Shown: piece by piece, positions 19,701-26,776 of the stretch
Layout: each line of letters starts with the position of its first letter
Numbering within the stretch: the first letter of the stretch is position 1
Virus record (IMG/VR): IMGVR_UViG_3300032401_000016
Coordinates: 1-52,910 of that record
Length of the DNA: 52,910 nt
Reading direction: 5' to 3' (one strand)
Source of the DNA: a virus
Notes under the pieces: model-generated
What the model saw: the letters and a program-made list of their open reading frames with translations, nothing else
Databases searched by the model: none
Told to the model about the DNA's origin: nothing
Position numbers and translations under genes: made by a program

Positions 19701-21482
19701 GGGCCCCGGGAGCGGGGCGTCGGTAGCGCCCCGGAGGTTCGAGCTCGGGCGCTGCATGTAGACGACGTCGGGTCCGCCCGGGGTCCAGTTCGGCTCCCGG
19801 CGGTACTCCTTGAACCCGAAGAGCTTGTAGAAGTCCGGGAGGTACGGGTCGAACACGTCGAGGTGGGTCGCGCCCATGTCTACGGCGTCCTGGGCCGCGA
19901 TCGCTCCGGCCCCCGGCCTTCCGGCGTTGAAGAGCGACGCGAGCTCGAGCCCGCCATCCTCTCGGGGGATCAGCGCGAAACCGGTTTTCCCGTCGGGGGC
20001 CAGGTACGTCTTCGCGCCCTTCCCCGCGAGGTCCTCGGCCGTGTAGGGCGTCAGCATACTTCCGACCGTGTTCCCGGTCCGGGTCGGGACGTCCTTCACG
20101 GCCTGCACGGCCGCGACGAACGCCGCGGGGTCCGCGGGCTGGACCGTGCGGGCTCCCCCGAACGCCGCCGAGGGCTCAAGCGGCGCTGCGGCCGGGGGAG
20201 TCGGGGGGCGCTCCGGGAGGACCTGCTCGATCGGGCTCTGGAGCCCCGGGACGCTCTGGGGCGGCGCGGCGGGCAGCGGGCCCTCGGCCGTGACCCCGAG
20301 GGGGGCTACGGGCGGTCCGGGCGGGACTGCGGTGGGCTCGAGCACGGCGGCGCCGGCGGCCGGCCGGGGCTGCTCGAGCGGCCCTACGACCTCCAGCGGC
20401 TGCTGGGGCGCGCGGGGCGCCTCTACCATTCGGCCCTCGGGGGCGAGGCGCGCGGCCGGGCCCTCGGGGGGAGGCATGGGGGCGGCTCCCTGGAGGCCGG
20501 GAACGCGTCCCTCGATGGTGTTCGGCTCCGGCCCGAGGCCGGGGTACTGGCCGGCCGGGGGCTCCGTCACGGTGCGCGGCGGGCCGGCCGGCGGGAGCTC
20601 GACCGGGTGCGGCTCGACCGGCTCCGGAACGGGCTTGGTCCCGAGGCGCTCGGCCACCGAGGCCTCGAGCGGCGCGGCCGGGGTTCCGAGCCAGTAGCGG
20701 AGCTGGCGGCCCGCGGCCTCGCCGCCGGCGTGGAGCCCGGCCCCGATGAGGGAGCCGGCCACGACGCCCTGGGCGACGTTCGACACGAGCTGCTGGGGGT
20801 CCTCGCCCTTCAGGGTCCCGAGGATGCCCTCGTACGTGCCGCCGTACGTGGCGCCCGCGGCCGCCGCGCGCTGCCACGCGGCCGCGCCGGCCTCCGCCAG
20901 CCCGCGCCCGAGGGCCTGCTCGGCCTTGTAGCCGGCGAACAGCGACCCGACCTCGGCCGCCGCGCGCGGGAGGGCCTCGACGGCCTGGGCTGGACCCGTC
21001 TCGATTCCGGTGGCCTTCTTGAGGCTCTTCCGGGCCCCGGCCGGGAGGGCCGCGGTCGGGAGGTACATGAGCTTCCCGACGGCTTCCGAGCCCTCGCGCA
21101 GGGTGTTGAGTACCCCGCCCCCGAGGGCCCCAGCCGCTCCCCGCACGGCCTCGGCCTCCGGGGTCTTCAGGCCCGCGAGGGCCTCCGGGATTCCGGGGCT
21201 CACCATGCGGCCGAGCTGCGACAGGACCCCCCGTCCCTTGGGCGGGACCGGGGCCGGGCCGTAGGTCTTCGCGAGCCCGACGAGGAACTGCTCCTCCGTC
21301 AGGTCCCCGAAGTCGACCTTGTGGACGCCCTTGATGAGCTTTTCGTCATCTAGGTCCTCGAGCTCGGGGTAGAGCGAGCGCAGCCCGGCCACTGGCCCCT
21401 GGGGGCTCGGGGGGGCTACGGGGGGCGGCTCAGGTCGGGTGCGCTCGGGTGCTACCGGCTTCCAGCCCTGGGGGTCGGCCAC
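16716..21482 (-). CDS. Giant polyvalent virion protein (1588 aa) with GNAT-like and VHDxFGH domains
   Basis: GTG 21482. An N-terminal acidic helix region is followed by a long Pro/Gly/Ala linker (about 280-480). Residues about 495-580 have an acetyltransferase-like pattern (GATHLDVFDPYLPDFYKLFGF). Around residue 830 lies AVHDLFGHSASGYGF, a motif I know from other phage polyvalent proteins but whose function is unknown. Around 1125 VTVDVWMTRWWHRL begins another recurring phage module. It is probably packaged and delivered into the host at ejection, with several enzymatic modules acting early. Domain borders are approximate. Confidence 0.75.
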   Translation of the reverse strand: MADPQGWKPVAPERTRPEPPPVAPPSPQGPVAGLRSLYPELEDLDDEKLIKGVHKVDFGDLTEEQFLVGLAKTYGPAPVPPKGRGVLSQLGRMVSPGIPEALAGLKTPEAEAVRGAAGALGGGVLNTLREGSEAVGKLMYLPTAALPAGARKSLKKATGIETGPAQAVEALPRAAAEVGSLFAGYKAEQALGRGLAEAGAAAWQRAAAAGATYGGTYEGILGTLKGEDPQQLVSNVAQGVVAGSLIGAGLHAGGEAAGRQLRYWLGTPAAPLEASVAERLGTKPVPEPVEPHPVELPPAGPPRTVTEPPAGQYPGLGPEPNTIEGRVPGLQGAAPMPPPEGPAARLAPEGRMVEAPRAPQQPLEVVGPLEQPRPAAGAAVLEPTAVPPGPPVAPLGVTAEGPLPAAPPQSVPGLQSPIEQVLPERPPTPPAAAPLEPSAAFGGARTVQPADPAAFVAAVQAVKDVPTRTGNTVGSMLTPYTAEDLAGKGAKTYLAPDGKTGFALIPREDGGLELASLFNAGRPGAGAIAAQDAVDMGATHLDVFDPYLPDFYKLFGFKEYRREPNWTPGGPDVVYMQRPSSNLRGATDAPLPGPGHWREFTELADRNIVAAKARILERQQARVASGEIKGVQTDFYNLFAGEGGYIDPANIRDAAIIGANYILRGATKFADFSTMMLQDFGEAVQPHLNRLYQSALAMHNSRGTVGNDYSRVIASHYMDELGGGLPPVARDFLEFRNSWGRDIASLYNKLPEKDPSAKKHYDALKNEVKRQFKKAQDSGINFVFEGTGDPYRGSVESLNRDLRENNTIRLPKTPDDYSHPFMSPEDNDMLRAVHDLFGHSASGYGFDTRGAYNAWLAHSELFSNMAIPALATETLGQTASVRFGKILSKEASEARPFTLAKPKGAILPEKEFSGIIEARGKGKVYDSLSAGAPTTSTERVSTTHVARRLTKGVPKAADLVEARSRAESDILENVKKYMDANPKAAVWYHDDIAAFEKNVQKEFPHLLGNPGGLGVYKMVTAITSPTRKPILNVDTASRVWDHYSRTGKVPIIARLGQELGRNVRPSLTKVSKLVQEHGGEQQLVDYLLTKNEKGVYNAVSEFGPKVGRFWLNLMGIHDEVTVDVWMTRWWHRLMGTPFDKNGVLIDAPVNDEEGEVIRATIIDMANQLGIDPDALQAVLWDREKRLWREAGARDSGDLAFAAASEIVFKNRAESHAKAPGRFIPPPEQGALALGAAAPEPMIAPADLLKKSLAKKPPAGKALWEQVVALYSKRPLGKGELAVVKPADGSFLEPAYVVPDGRVMRLGTDTHHELAEGAYKKLKVKYEGDASVAFQREGMIRVNPGMDNFAVSIGKAPTPEQVQTIARQYKMHQEHGNEAGITAEIYTESGGLWPSNIIEAKTFGEFQRGIEDTYKWNDTVQKMVTTVKHMVTSPKDVGLSKGRTMLWLAPNGTLIAAKDGRHSMVADQMLRGAGVTAPPTIGANNGSNQTLLNLGFIRVQARGELNAELTYRPTNEQTSIILEILPNTTFGVGNAVSPRGTFSSIIADTWPKFQRMCVELPYRFQRAGEGRALPKGYGPEEPAATRGTQ

Positions 21483-21485
21483 GGG

Positions 21486-22433
21486 TTACCCTCCGGTCGC
21501 GGCGGCGCGGATCGCGTCGATCTTGCCCTGCCGCGGGCTGGCCGGCGTGGTGGGCGAGGCGGCGGCGCCGGCGCCGGGCGTCGAGGGCGTGAGCTTCCCG
21601 TCCGCGTAGTCCTGGAGGACCTGGCGGTCGGACGCGTCCATGTCGGCGTTCTCCCGCGCCTTGAGCTCGTCCTTCTTGGCCTCCGTCAGCATCGCGAGGC
21701 CGCCGAGCGCCCGGATGTACGCGTCGGTCGAGGTCTGGATCGCCATGCGGCGGCGCTCCATCGCCTGCGCGACGTGCTTCGGGACGCTGTAGAGCGACTG
21801 GAGCTGGTCGGTCTTGAGGGCCGCGTTGAGTCGCGCGAGGCTCTCCTTCCCGCCGTACGTCGCCCTGATCTTCTCGAGGGCGCGCTGGTGCTCGACCTTC
21901 CCCTCCTCCTCCTTGCGGGCGCGCTCGTCCTTCGCATTCTTCGCGTTGAGGGCCCCGATTTCCTCCTCCTTCTTGAGCGCGGTCTTCACGTCGTTCGAGC
22001 GGAGCGCCATGTCGGCCTCGGCCTTGAGGCGCGAGAGGTGGAGATCACGCAGGCCGCCGACCCGGGTCTGCTGCGACGCGAGCGACTCGCGGCGCCGCTG
22101 CTCGACGGTCGAGAGGACCTGCTCCGCGATCCCGGACTGGCCGGTGAGCGAGGAGCCCATGATCCCCATCGCGGCCGCGCCCGCGGCCTGGAGCGGGTTC
22201 ATCGGGGCGACCTGCGGCTCGGCCTCCTGCCGCGAGGCCTCTTCCTCGAACATCTTGCGGACGTCGTCGTTGAGCCGGAGCTGACCCTGGTCGATCATCG
22301 AGGAGAGCCGCCCGAAAACGCCGCGAATGCGCTGCACTTCTGGGTCGTTCTCGTCGGCGGGTACTTCCTGCGGGGTCGCGCTCGTGGGGGCCGTCAGGCT
22401 CTGTCCCTGGAGTGTGTTCTGGAGGTCTGCCAT
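21486..22433 (-). CDS. Internal virion protein, coiled-coil
   Basis: 315 residues from ATG 22433. A central region of about 120 residues is nearly all charged helix (Lys/Glu/Arg/Ala/Leu), flanked by flexible ends; a small hydrophobic AAGAAAMGIMGSSL patch lies near residue 90. Size and position between tail genes and giant proteins fit a podovirus core/ejection protein. No family name. Confidence 0.55.
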   Translation of the reverse strand: MADLQNTLQGQSLTAPTSATPQEVPADENDPEVQRIRGVFGRLSSMIDQGQLRLNDDVRKMFEEEASRQEAEPQVAPMNPLQAAGAAAMGIMGSSLTGQSGIAEQVLSTVEQRRRESLASQQTRVGGLRDLHLSRLKAEADMALRSNDVKTALKKEEEIGALNAKNAKDERARKEEEGKVEHQRALEKIRATYGGKESLARLNAALKTDQLQSLYSVPKHVAQAMERRRMAIQTSTDAYIRALGGLAMLTEAKKDELKARENADMDASDRQVLQDYADGKLTPSTPGAGAAASPTTPASPRQGKIDAIRAAATGG

Positions 22434-22442
22434 TGGGGCTCC

Positions 22443-23150
22443 TTAGAAGCGGTACGGCGACTTGTTGGAGAACATCTTCCCGAAGGTCGGGGAGAGCGCG
22501 TTGTTCTTGTACCCTCCGAGGTCCGGAAGCAGGGGAGTCCCAGGGGTTCGGAGGAACTGCGGGGTGCTCATCGAGTTCTGGAACTGCTGGAGCGCGCCGC
22601 CCGTGTAGCTCGCGGCGCCGCCGGCCGGCGCGGTCTTCGCGGGCAGCATCGAGAGCCCGACCCCGGCTCCGCCCGTGATTGCGCCACCGATCTTCTCTGC
22701 GAACGTCGGGGTCTGGGCCTCCTGCATACGGCCCTGGGCCGCGATCCCCATCCGGTTGTTGACGTTCGAGGTCACGGACCCGAGGGCGCCCGCGAGCGTC
22801 TGGGCCCGGCCCTGGAGCTCGAGCGCGGTGCCGGCCTCCGCGCCGGTAGCGGCCGCGAACGACGTCATGCCCGAGGAGCCCTCTCCGCCAAGACCCGCCT
22901 TCGCCATCCTGTCCTGGATGTTCTGGCTGATTCGCCCGCCCGCGAGCTGCGCGTCGCGCGCCATCTTCTGCCCAACCGGTGAGGTGATGAGCGTATTGAA
23001 GAGGTCGAGCGTCTCCTTGCTGATCGTCTCGGTTCCGAAGAACCTCTTGAGCTCTTCGGGGCTCATTGGGGTCTTGCGCTTTCCGAAGAGGCCGATGATG
23101 CTACCGAGAACTCCGGCTCCGGCGAGTACCGCCGCGATCGGGAATGGCAT
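22443..23150 (-). CDS. Internal virion / ejection protein
   Basis: 235 residues from ATG 23150 with AGGAGAACCAA upstream. It starts with a hydrophobic, Gly-rich helix (MPFPIAAVLAGAGVLGSIIGLF), then helical Ala/Gly/Gln-rich sequence. This shape is common in small podovirus ejection proteins that cross the host envelope. Direct neighbours are the collar-like fibre and the coiled-coil virion protein. Confidence 0.55.
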   Translation of the reverse strand: MPFPIAAVLAGAGVLGSIIGLFGKRKTPMSPEELKRFFGTETISKETLDLFNTLITSPVGQKMARDAQLAGGRISQNIQDRMAKAGLGGEGSSGMTSFAAATGAEAGTALELQGRAQTLAGALGSVTSNVNNRMGIAAQGRMQEAQTPTFAEKIGGAITGGAGVGLSMLPAKTAPAGGAASYTGGALQQFQNSMSTPQFLRTPGTPLLPDLGGYKNNALSPTFGKMFSNKSPYRF

Positions 23151-23159
23151 TTGGTTCTC

Positions 23160-24440
23160 CTAGACGCCCGCGCCCATGAGGGTGCGATATGGGGTCACGG
23201 CCGCCCCGGCCGGTGAGTACTGGATGAAGATGACGCGTCGGTACGGCGGGTAGGCCGCCTCGGACGCGCAGTCGTCTACAGCGACAGTGATGGAGTTGTT
23301 GGTGGCGGTCTTGGTAGTCACCGACCAGGTGTGGATATGGGCAGGAAGAGAGGCCGCAGCCCCAGTGCCGGTCCTTCGACTGATGGTCCCCGAGCCACCC
23401 AGGTCCGTCCCCACCCCACCGTGGTCGTGGCCGTCCTGAGTAGGCGCGCATCCGGTGGTCGTGTGGCTATGGGCTTGGGAACCACCATTTACTCCTACCT
23501 CGGTGTCGTTCGCGCATCCCTTGAGGAAGTAGCCGTCCATCGCGGTGTAGCGGGACCAGTCGGCGGGGATTGCTGAGTTTAGGCCGCCCCACATACAGAT
23601 GATGTTGGTCGGAAAGTCCGCGCCCGCGTTGTTGTTCTTGATGATGTTGAGCTTCTTCCAGAGGGGCTCTTGGTTCGTGGCGTTGATGGTGACCGTATAC
23701 GACTGGTTCGTAGCGACAGCGGCTGCCCCAATCTGGACCGAGTGCGTGTGGCTCGTCGTGTTGAGCGTGATTGCACTGCCGCCCGTGGTCGCTACGTTCG
23801 CGGTTCCAACCTCGGTATATGAGGTAGTGTTCGTGTGGCTGTGTGAGTTCTGGGTGTGGGTGTGGCCCGGCTCTGTGTGGATGTGGGTAACCGCTCCCCC
23901 AGTACCTGAGCCTCCTGCACCCGCCGCTGCCCCAAGTAGGTAGTTGTCCTGCTCGACCCGCGCCCAGTTGGTAGGGAAGGTGTCGGACACGAAGAACGCA
24001 TACGCCCCGGCCGGAATCCCAGTGGCTGCTCCACCAGACTTGATGAAGATTACCTTGCGGTATGGAGGATGGTTGTCGGTGCTGTTGTTCACCGTCATCG
24101 TCGAGGCGATGTTGGTAGCGATGGCTGTAGCCGAAGACTTGATGTCGTGGGTGTGGGTTTCCGAAGCAACCAGAGACCCAGTGGCTCGGACTGCCTGAGT
24201 GAGGTCGGGACCGGAGGTCGTCTGGAAGTTGTGGAAGTGCGAGTTCTGGATGGGGGTATGGGCTGGCGAGGTGTGGTTGTGGCTCGCATTTCCCCGAGAG
24301 GTACTGAGGTCCCCGTCGAGCCCGCCCGGCGCGCCCTGGACATAGCACGAATCCAGGTTGGATTCCCGCGACCAGCCCGCCGGAATCAAGGCAACCGTAT
24401 CAGGCCAGCAGCAGATGACGTCAGTTGCTACAGTCGGCAC
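23160..24440 (-). CDS. Collar-like tail fibre protein with three tandem domains
   Basis: 426 residues from GTG 24440 (GGGGA upstream). Three repeats (about 1-140, 145-275, 280-426) each start with a line like DTVALIPAGWSR, contain an HxH-rich stretch (HNHTSPAHT, HIHTEPGHTHT, HSHTTTG) and end PPYRKVIFI, PLWKKLNII or PPYRRVIFI. HxH clusters in tail-collar domains bind metal in trimeric fibres. Codon use is more AT-rich than the neighbours, suggesting exchange as a host-range cassette. It probably contacts the host surface. Confidence 0.75.
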   Translation of the reverse strand: MPTVATDVICCWPDTVALIPAGWSRESNLDSCYVQGAPGGLDGDLSTSRGNASHNHTSPAHTPIQNSHFHNFQTTSGPDLTQAVRATGSLVASETHTHDIKSSATAIATNIASTMTVNNSTDNHPPYRKVIFIKSGGAATGIPAGAYAFFVSDTFPTNWARVEQDNYLLGAAAGAGGSGTGGAVTHIHTEPGHTHTQNSHSHTNTTSYTEVGTANVATTGGSAITLNTTSHTHSVQIGAAAVATNQSYTVTINATNQEPLWKKLNIIKNNNAGADFPTNIICMWGGLNSAIPADWSRYTAMDGYFLKGCANDTEVGVNGGSQAHSHTTTGCAPTQDGHDHGGVGTDLGGSGTISRRTGTGAAASLPAHIHTWSVTTKTATNNSITVAVDDCASEAAYPPYRRVIFIQYSPAGAAVTPYRTLMGAGV

Positions 24441-24663
24441 CGATGCGTCCCCGTAGGTAGTCCTGAAGTTCCGTGAGCGACTGAGTGAGTTCTTTCACAA
24501 GCTCACGCATGTTCGATCCCCACGAATAGCTTCTGGTTTCCGGAAGAATCGCGAACTTCGTTGTGCTACGCATCGGCTCAAGCTGCCGTACGCAGACGTA
24601 CGCGTCGGTGACGTTCTGAAAGACCTGGGTCTTGCCGTCGTCGTGCTCGATCGTGATTTTCAT
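24421..24663 (-). CDS. Hypothetical small structural-operon protein
   Basis: 80 residues from ATG 24663, overlapping the fibre gene by 20 nt. It starts MKITIEHDDGKTQVFQNV, a beta-hairpin-like opening, followed by an amphipathic helix (MRELVKELTQSLTELQDYL). Possibly a small fibre or base accessory; unassigned. Confidence 0.5.
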   Translation of the reverse strand: MKITIEHDDGKTQVFQNVTDAYVCVRQLEPMRSTTKFAILPETRSYSWGSNMRELVKELTQSLTELQDYLRGRIGADCSN

Positions 24664-24872
24664 AGGGACTGTACGGCCGCGTTTACGTCATCGAGCGCGG
24701 TCTTCACGTTGGCGATCTGCGTGTTGAACGCGGCCTTCGCGGCCGTGAGGCCGGCGGCCGAGAGCCACGACTTATGGTCGAGGATCGGATCGGAAATATC
24801 GCGAAGGGCGACGAGGAGGCTGATCTGCTGATTGTAGTACTGGAGCCACGTCATACCAACCGGAAGGGCCAT
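24660..24872 (-). CDS. Hypothetical small helical protein
   Basis: 70 residues from ATG 24872. Short alpha-helical protein with Ala/Leu-rich C-terminal helix (KTALDDVNAAVQSL), in the tail-gene block, with ATGA-type overlap to the next gene. No family recognised. Confidence 0.5.
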   Translation of the reverse strand: MALPVGMTWLQYYNQQISLLVALRDISDPILDHKSWLSAAGLTAAKAAFNTQIANVKTALDDVNAAVQSL

Positions 24873-24875
24873 GTG

Positions 24876-25271
24876 TTAGACCTCGATGTAGGTGATGGAA
24901 CCGCTGATCTGGCACGCCGTACCGAGCGTGACGTAGAAGTTGGTGTTCGTGGCGGCGGTCTCCATCCACCCCTTGGGGTTGTAGGGGAGGACGATACCGC
25001 CCCCGGCCTTGATGGTGGCCGCGCCGGCCAGGACAGTGCCGCCGGTGTTGCTGCTGAGGGCGACCGTCGCGTCGGCGGCGACCGTGAACCACATCGCGAG
25101 GATTCGGAGCTTCTTGTTGGCGACCGCGGCGAGTAGCTCCCCGGTCGTGGCCCTGTTGATCGCCGCGAACTTCGGGACGAGGGCTGTGAGGTCGTTCATC
25201 ACGGCGTCGGTGACGTCGGCGGCCGCGATGCTCTGGGTGATGCGGGTGGAGAGCGGCGTGTAGGTAGCCAT
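24876..25271 (-). CDS. Putative minor virion protein
   Basis: 131 residues from ATG 25271. N-terminal helix (ITQSIAAADVTDAVMNDL) followed by a beta-rich Gly/Thr half with the repeating style of small tail or head decoration proteins (GGIVLPYNPKGW). Stop and start of the upstream gene touch. The function is inferred from position and composition. Confidence 0.5.
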   Translation of the reverse strand: MATYTPLSTRITQSIAAADVTDAVMNDLTALVPKFAAINRATTGELLAAVANKKLRILAMWFTVAADATVALSSNTGGTVLAGAATIKAGGGIVLPYNPKGWMETAATNTNFYVTLGTACQISGSITYIEV

Positions 25272-26776
25272 TACGCTCCTTCGACGACAACCATGAGGTC
25301 ACGAGGCGCGGTTCCGGTCTCGATGGAGTCGACGTCGATAGTAAGCACGTCTCCGGCCGCTACCGACCGCTTGTCGGAATCGGGAAGCGACTGAACCTGC
25401 TTCGTGACCGTGTAGGCGATCGAGGGCTTGCCGGTAGTCGCGTAGATGGTGCTTCCGTTCTTGTTGATGTCCACCACGGTCGATCCGCCGGTCCCGGGAG
25501 TAGTCCGAGTGAGCCACACGGCCGTGATCGTGAACGCGGTCGGAGCTACGAAGCTGCCGTCCACGCTCACCTCACTGGCCCGGTACGGCCCGTTCGCGTT
25601 CCACGTGTAGAGTACTCGTGTCGGGAGCCCCGATGGTGGTGTCCACTGGAGCGTTCCGGGCGTCGCCGTATGCTGGAGCACCGAGAGCGCGGCGCCCTGG
25701 GCCGCCGGCAGCAGCAGCGCGTAGTCCGTGACGGAGCTCGGAGGGCTGATCTTGATGCTCTGGCCCGCCCCGTTCTGGAGGTCGAGCAGCGTCCGGCCGT
25801 TCGACGCGTTGTTCTTAATGACGAGACCGGTAATCGCCTGTCCATCGGTCCCGCGGCCGCCTGGGAGCTGGAGCTGGCCCCAGTCCCATTGGACGAACTC
25901 GGTACCACTGGCATTAAACGTACCGGACCCGACTACGATGATGATCCGAATGCGGAGGTCAAGAAACACCCCACCGGTGGCTACAATGGAGCCCGCTTCG
26001 GCCGGCAGCACGTTGTACGTAAATTGCTGAAACGCGGTGGTAAGCGACGCCTTGGGTACCGACGTGGAGCACACATTCAACGCGCTTCCCTGCTTCAGCA
26101 CCAGTTGGACTGCAAAATCCGCGGCCCCCGGGTTCACGTGCCGGAGCCCGAACGCGAGCACGAACCCGGTGTCTGTTCCTGGGTCCACGATGTCCGCGAT
26201 CGACATCTCCAAATAGTAGGTTCCGGGCGACATCGTGCCGCCGTTCGTCTGTAGCCACGAAGTGTCGCCCACGCCGGGCCACGAGTCCTCGTTGATCTGG
26301 TCTTCCGCGTTTCCTCCGAACGGGTTCGTCCACGGCTTCGTCGGGTCATTCGCGATATACGCGTCGGGCTTCGACTTGACGGTTACTTCCGGCGGTACAA
26401 CAACATGGAGGCGCGCGAGTGGTGTCGTGGTCCCGAGCCCGAGCCGCTGCTGCACGTCGTCGAACGCGCACAGGTCCGGGGTCCCGAGATAGATTTTTCC
26501 TAGCACCGGGTGGATCGTGGACCGGAGCTTCAGGAAACCGCTCGCGTTCTTCGACCCGTGAGCAACCTGGCCGCCTTCGCGTCCGAGGAGCACGAAGTAG
26601 TCCCCAAACGGGCCCGCAACGGGCTCGCCCGCGGAGTTCGACTGGAGGCCTCGGTCGTGTAGCTTGATCGCGGCCCCGATCTCCCGGAGGAACGGGTTCA
26701 GCTTCGTCTCGATCTCGCGAACCATCTGGATCGGCTCGTACTTCCTCGAGAACCGGAGCTTCGGCGGAGTCCTCAT
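25271..26776 (-). CDS. Tail fibre/appendage protein
   Basis: 501 residues from ATG 26776, overlapping the upstream stop. The N-terminal 60 residues are helical and could attach to the tail; the rest is beta-rich (Gly/Thr/Ser/Val) with a final domain after about residue 400 resembling a compact beta sandwich (FTITAVWLTR, VVDINKNGSTIY). Such architecture is usual for virion appendages that bind host or decorate the tail. No enzymatic motif. Confidence 0.6.
   Translation of the reverse strand: MRTPPKLRFSRKYEPIQMVREIETKLNPFLREIGAAIKLHDRGLQSNSAGEPVAGPFGDYFVLLGREGGQVAHGSKNASGFLKLRSTIHPVLGKIYLGTPDLCAFDDVQQRLGLGTTTPLARLHVVVPPEVTVKSKPDAYIANDPTKPWTNPFGGNAEDQINEDSWPGVGDTSWLQTNGGTMSPGTYYLEMSIADIVDPGTDTGFVLAFGLRHVNPGAADFAVQLVLKQGSALNVCSTSVPKASLTTAFQQFTYNVLPAEAGSIVATGGVFLDLRIRIIIVVGSGTFNASGTEFVQWDWGQLQLPGGRGTDGQAITGLVIKNNASNGRTLLDLQNGAGQSIKISPPSSVTDYALLLPAAQGAALSVLQHTATPGTLQWTPPSGLPTRVLYTWNANGPYRASEVSVDGSFVAPTAFTITAVWLTRTTPGTGGSTVVDINKNGSTIYATTGKPSIAYTVTKQVQSLPDSDKRSVAAGDVLTIDVDSIETGTAPRDLMVVVEGA

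Noticed and set aside
16650-21353. Open plus-strand frame of more than 1500 codons
   Set aside because: Antisense shadow of the 1588-residue gene with the same biased composition; the sense strand has recognisable domains and a coupled start.
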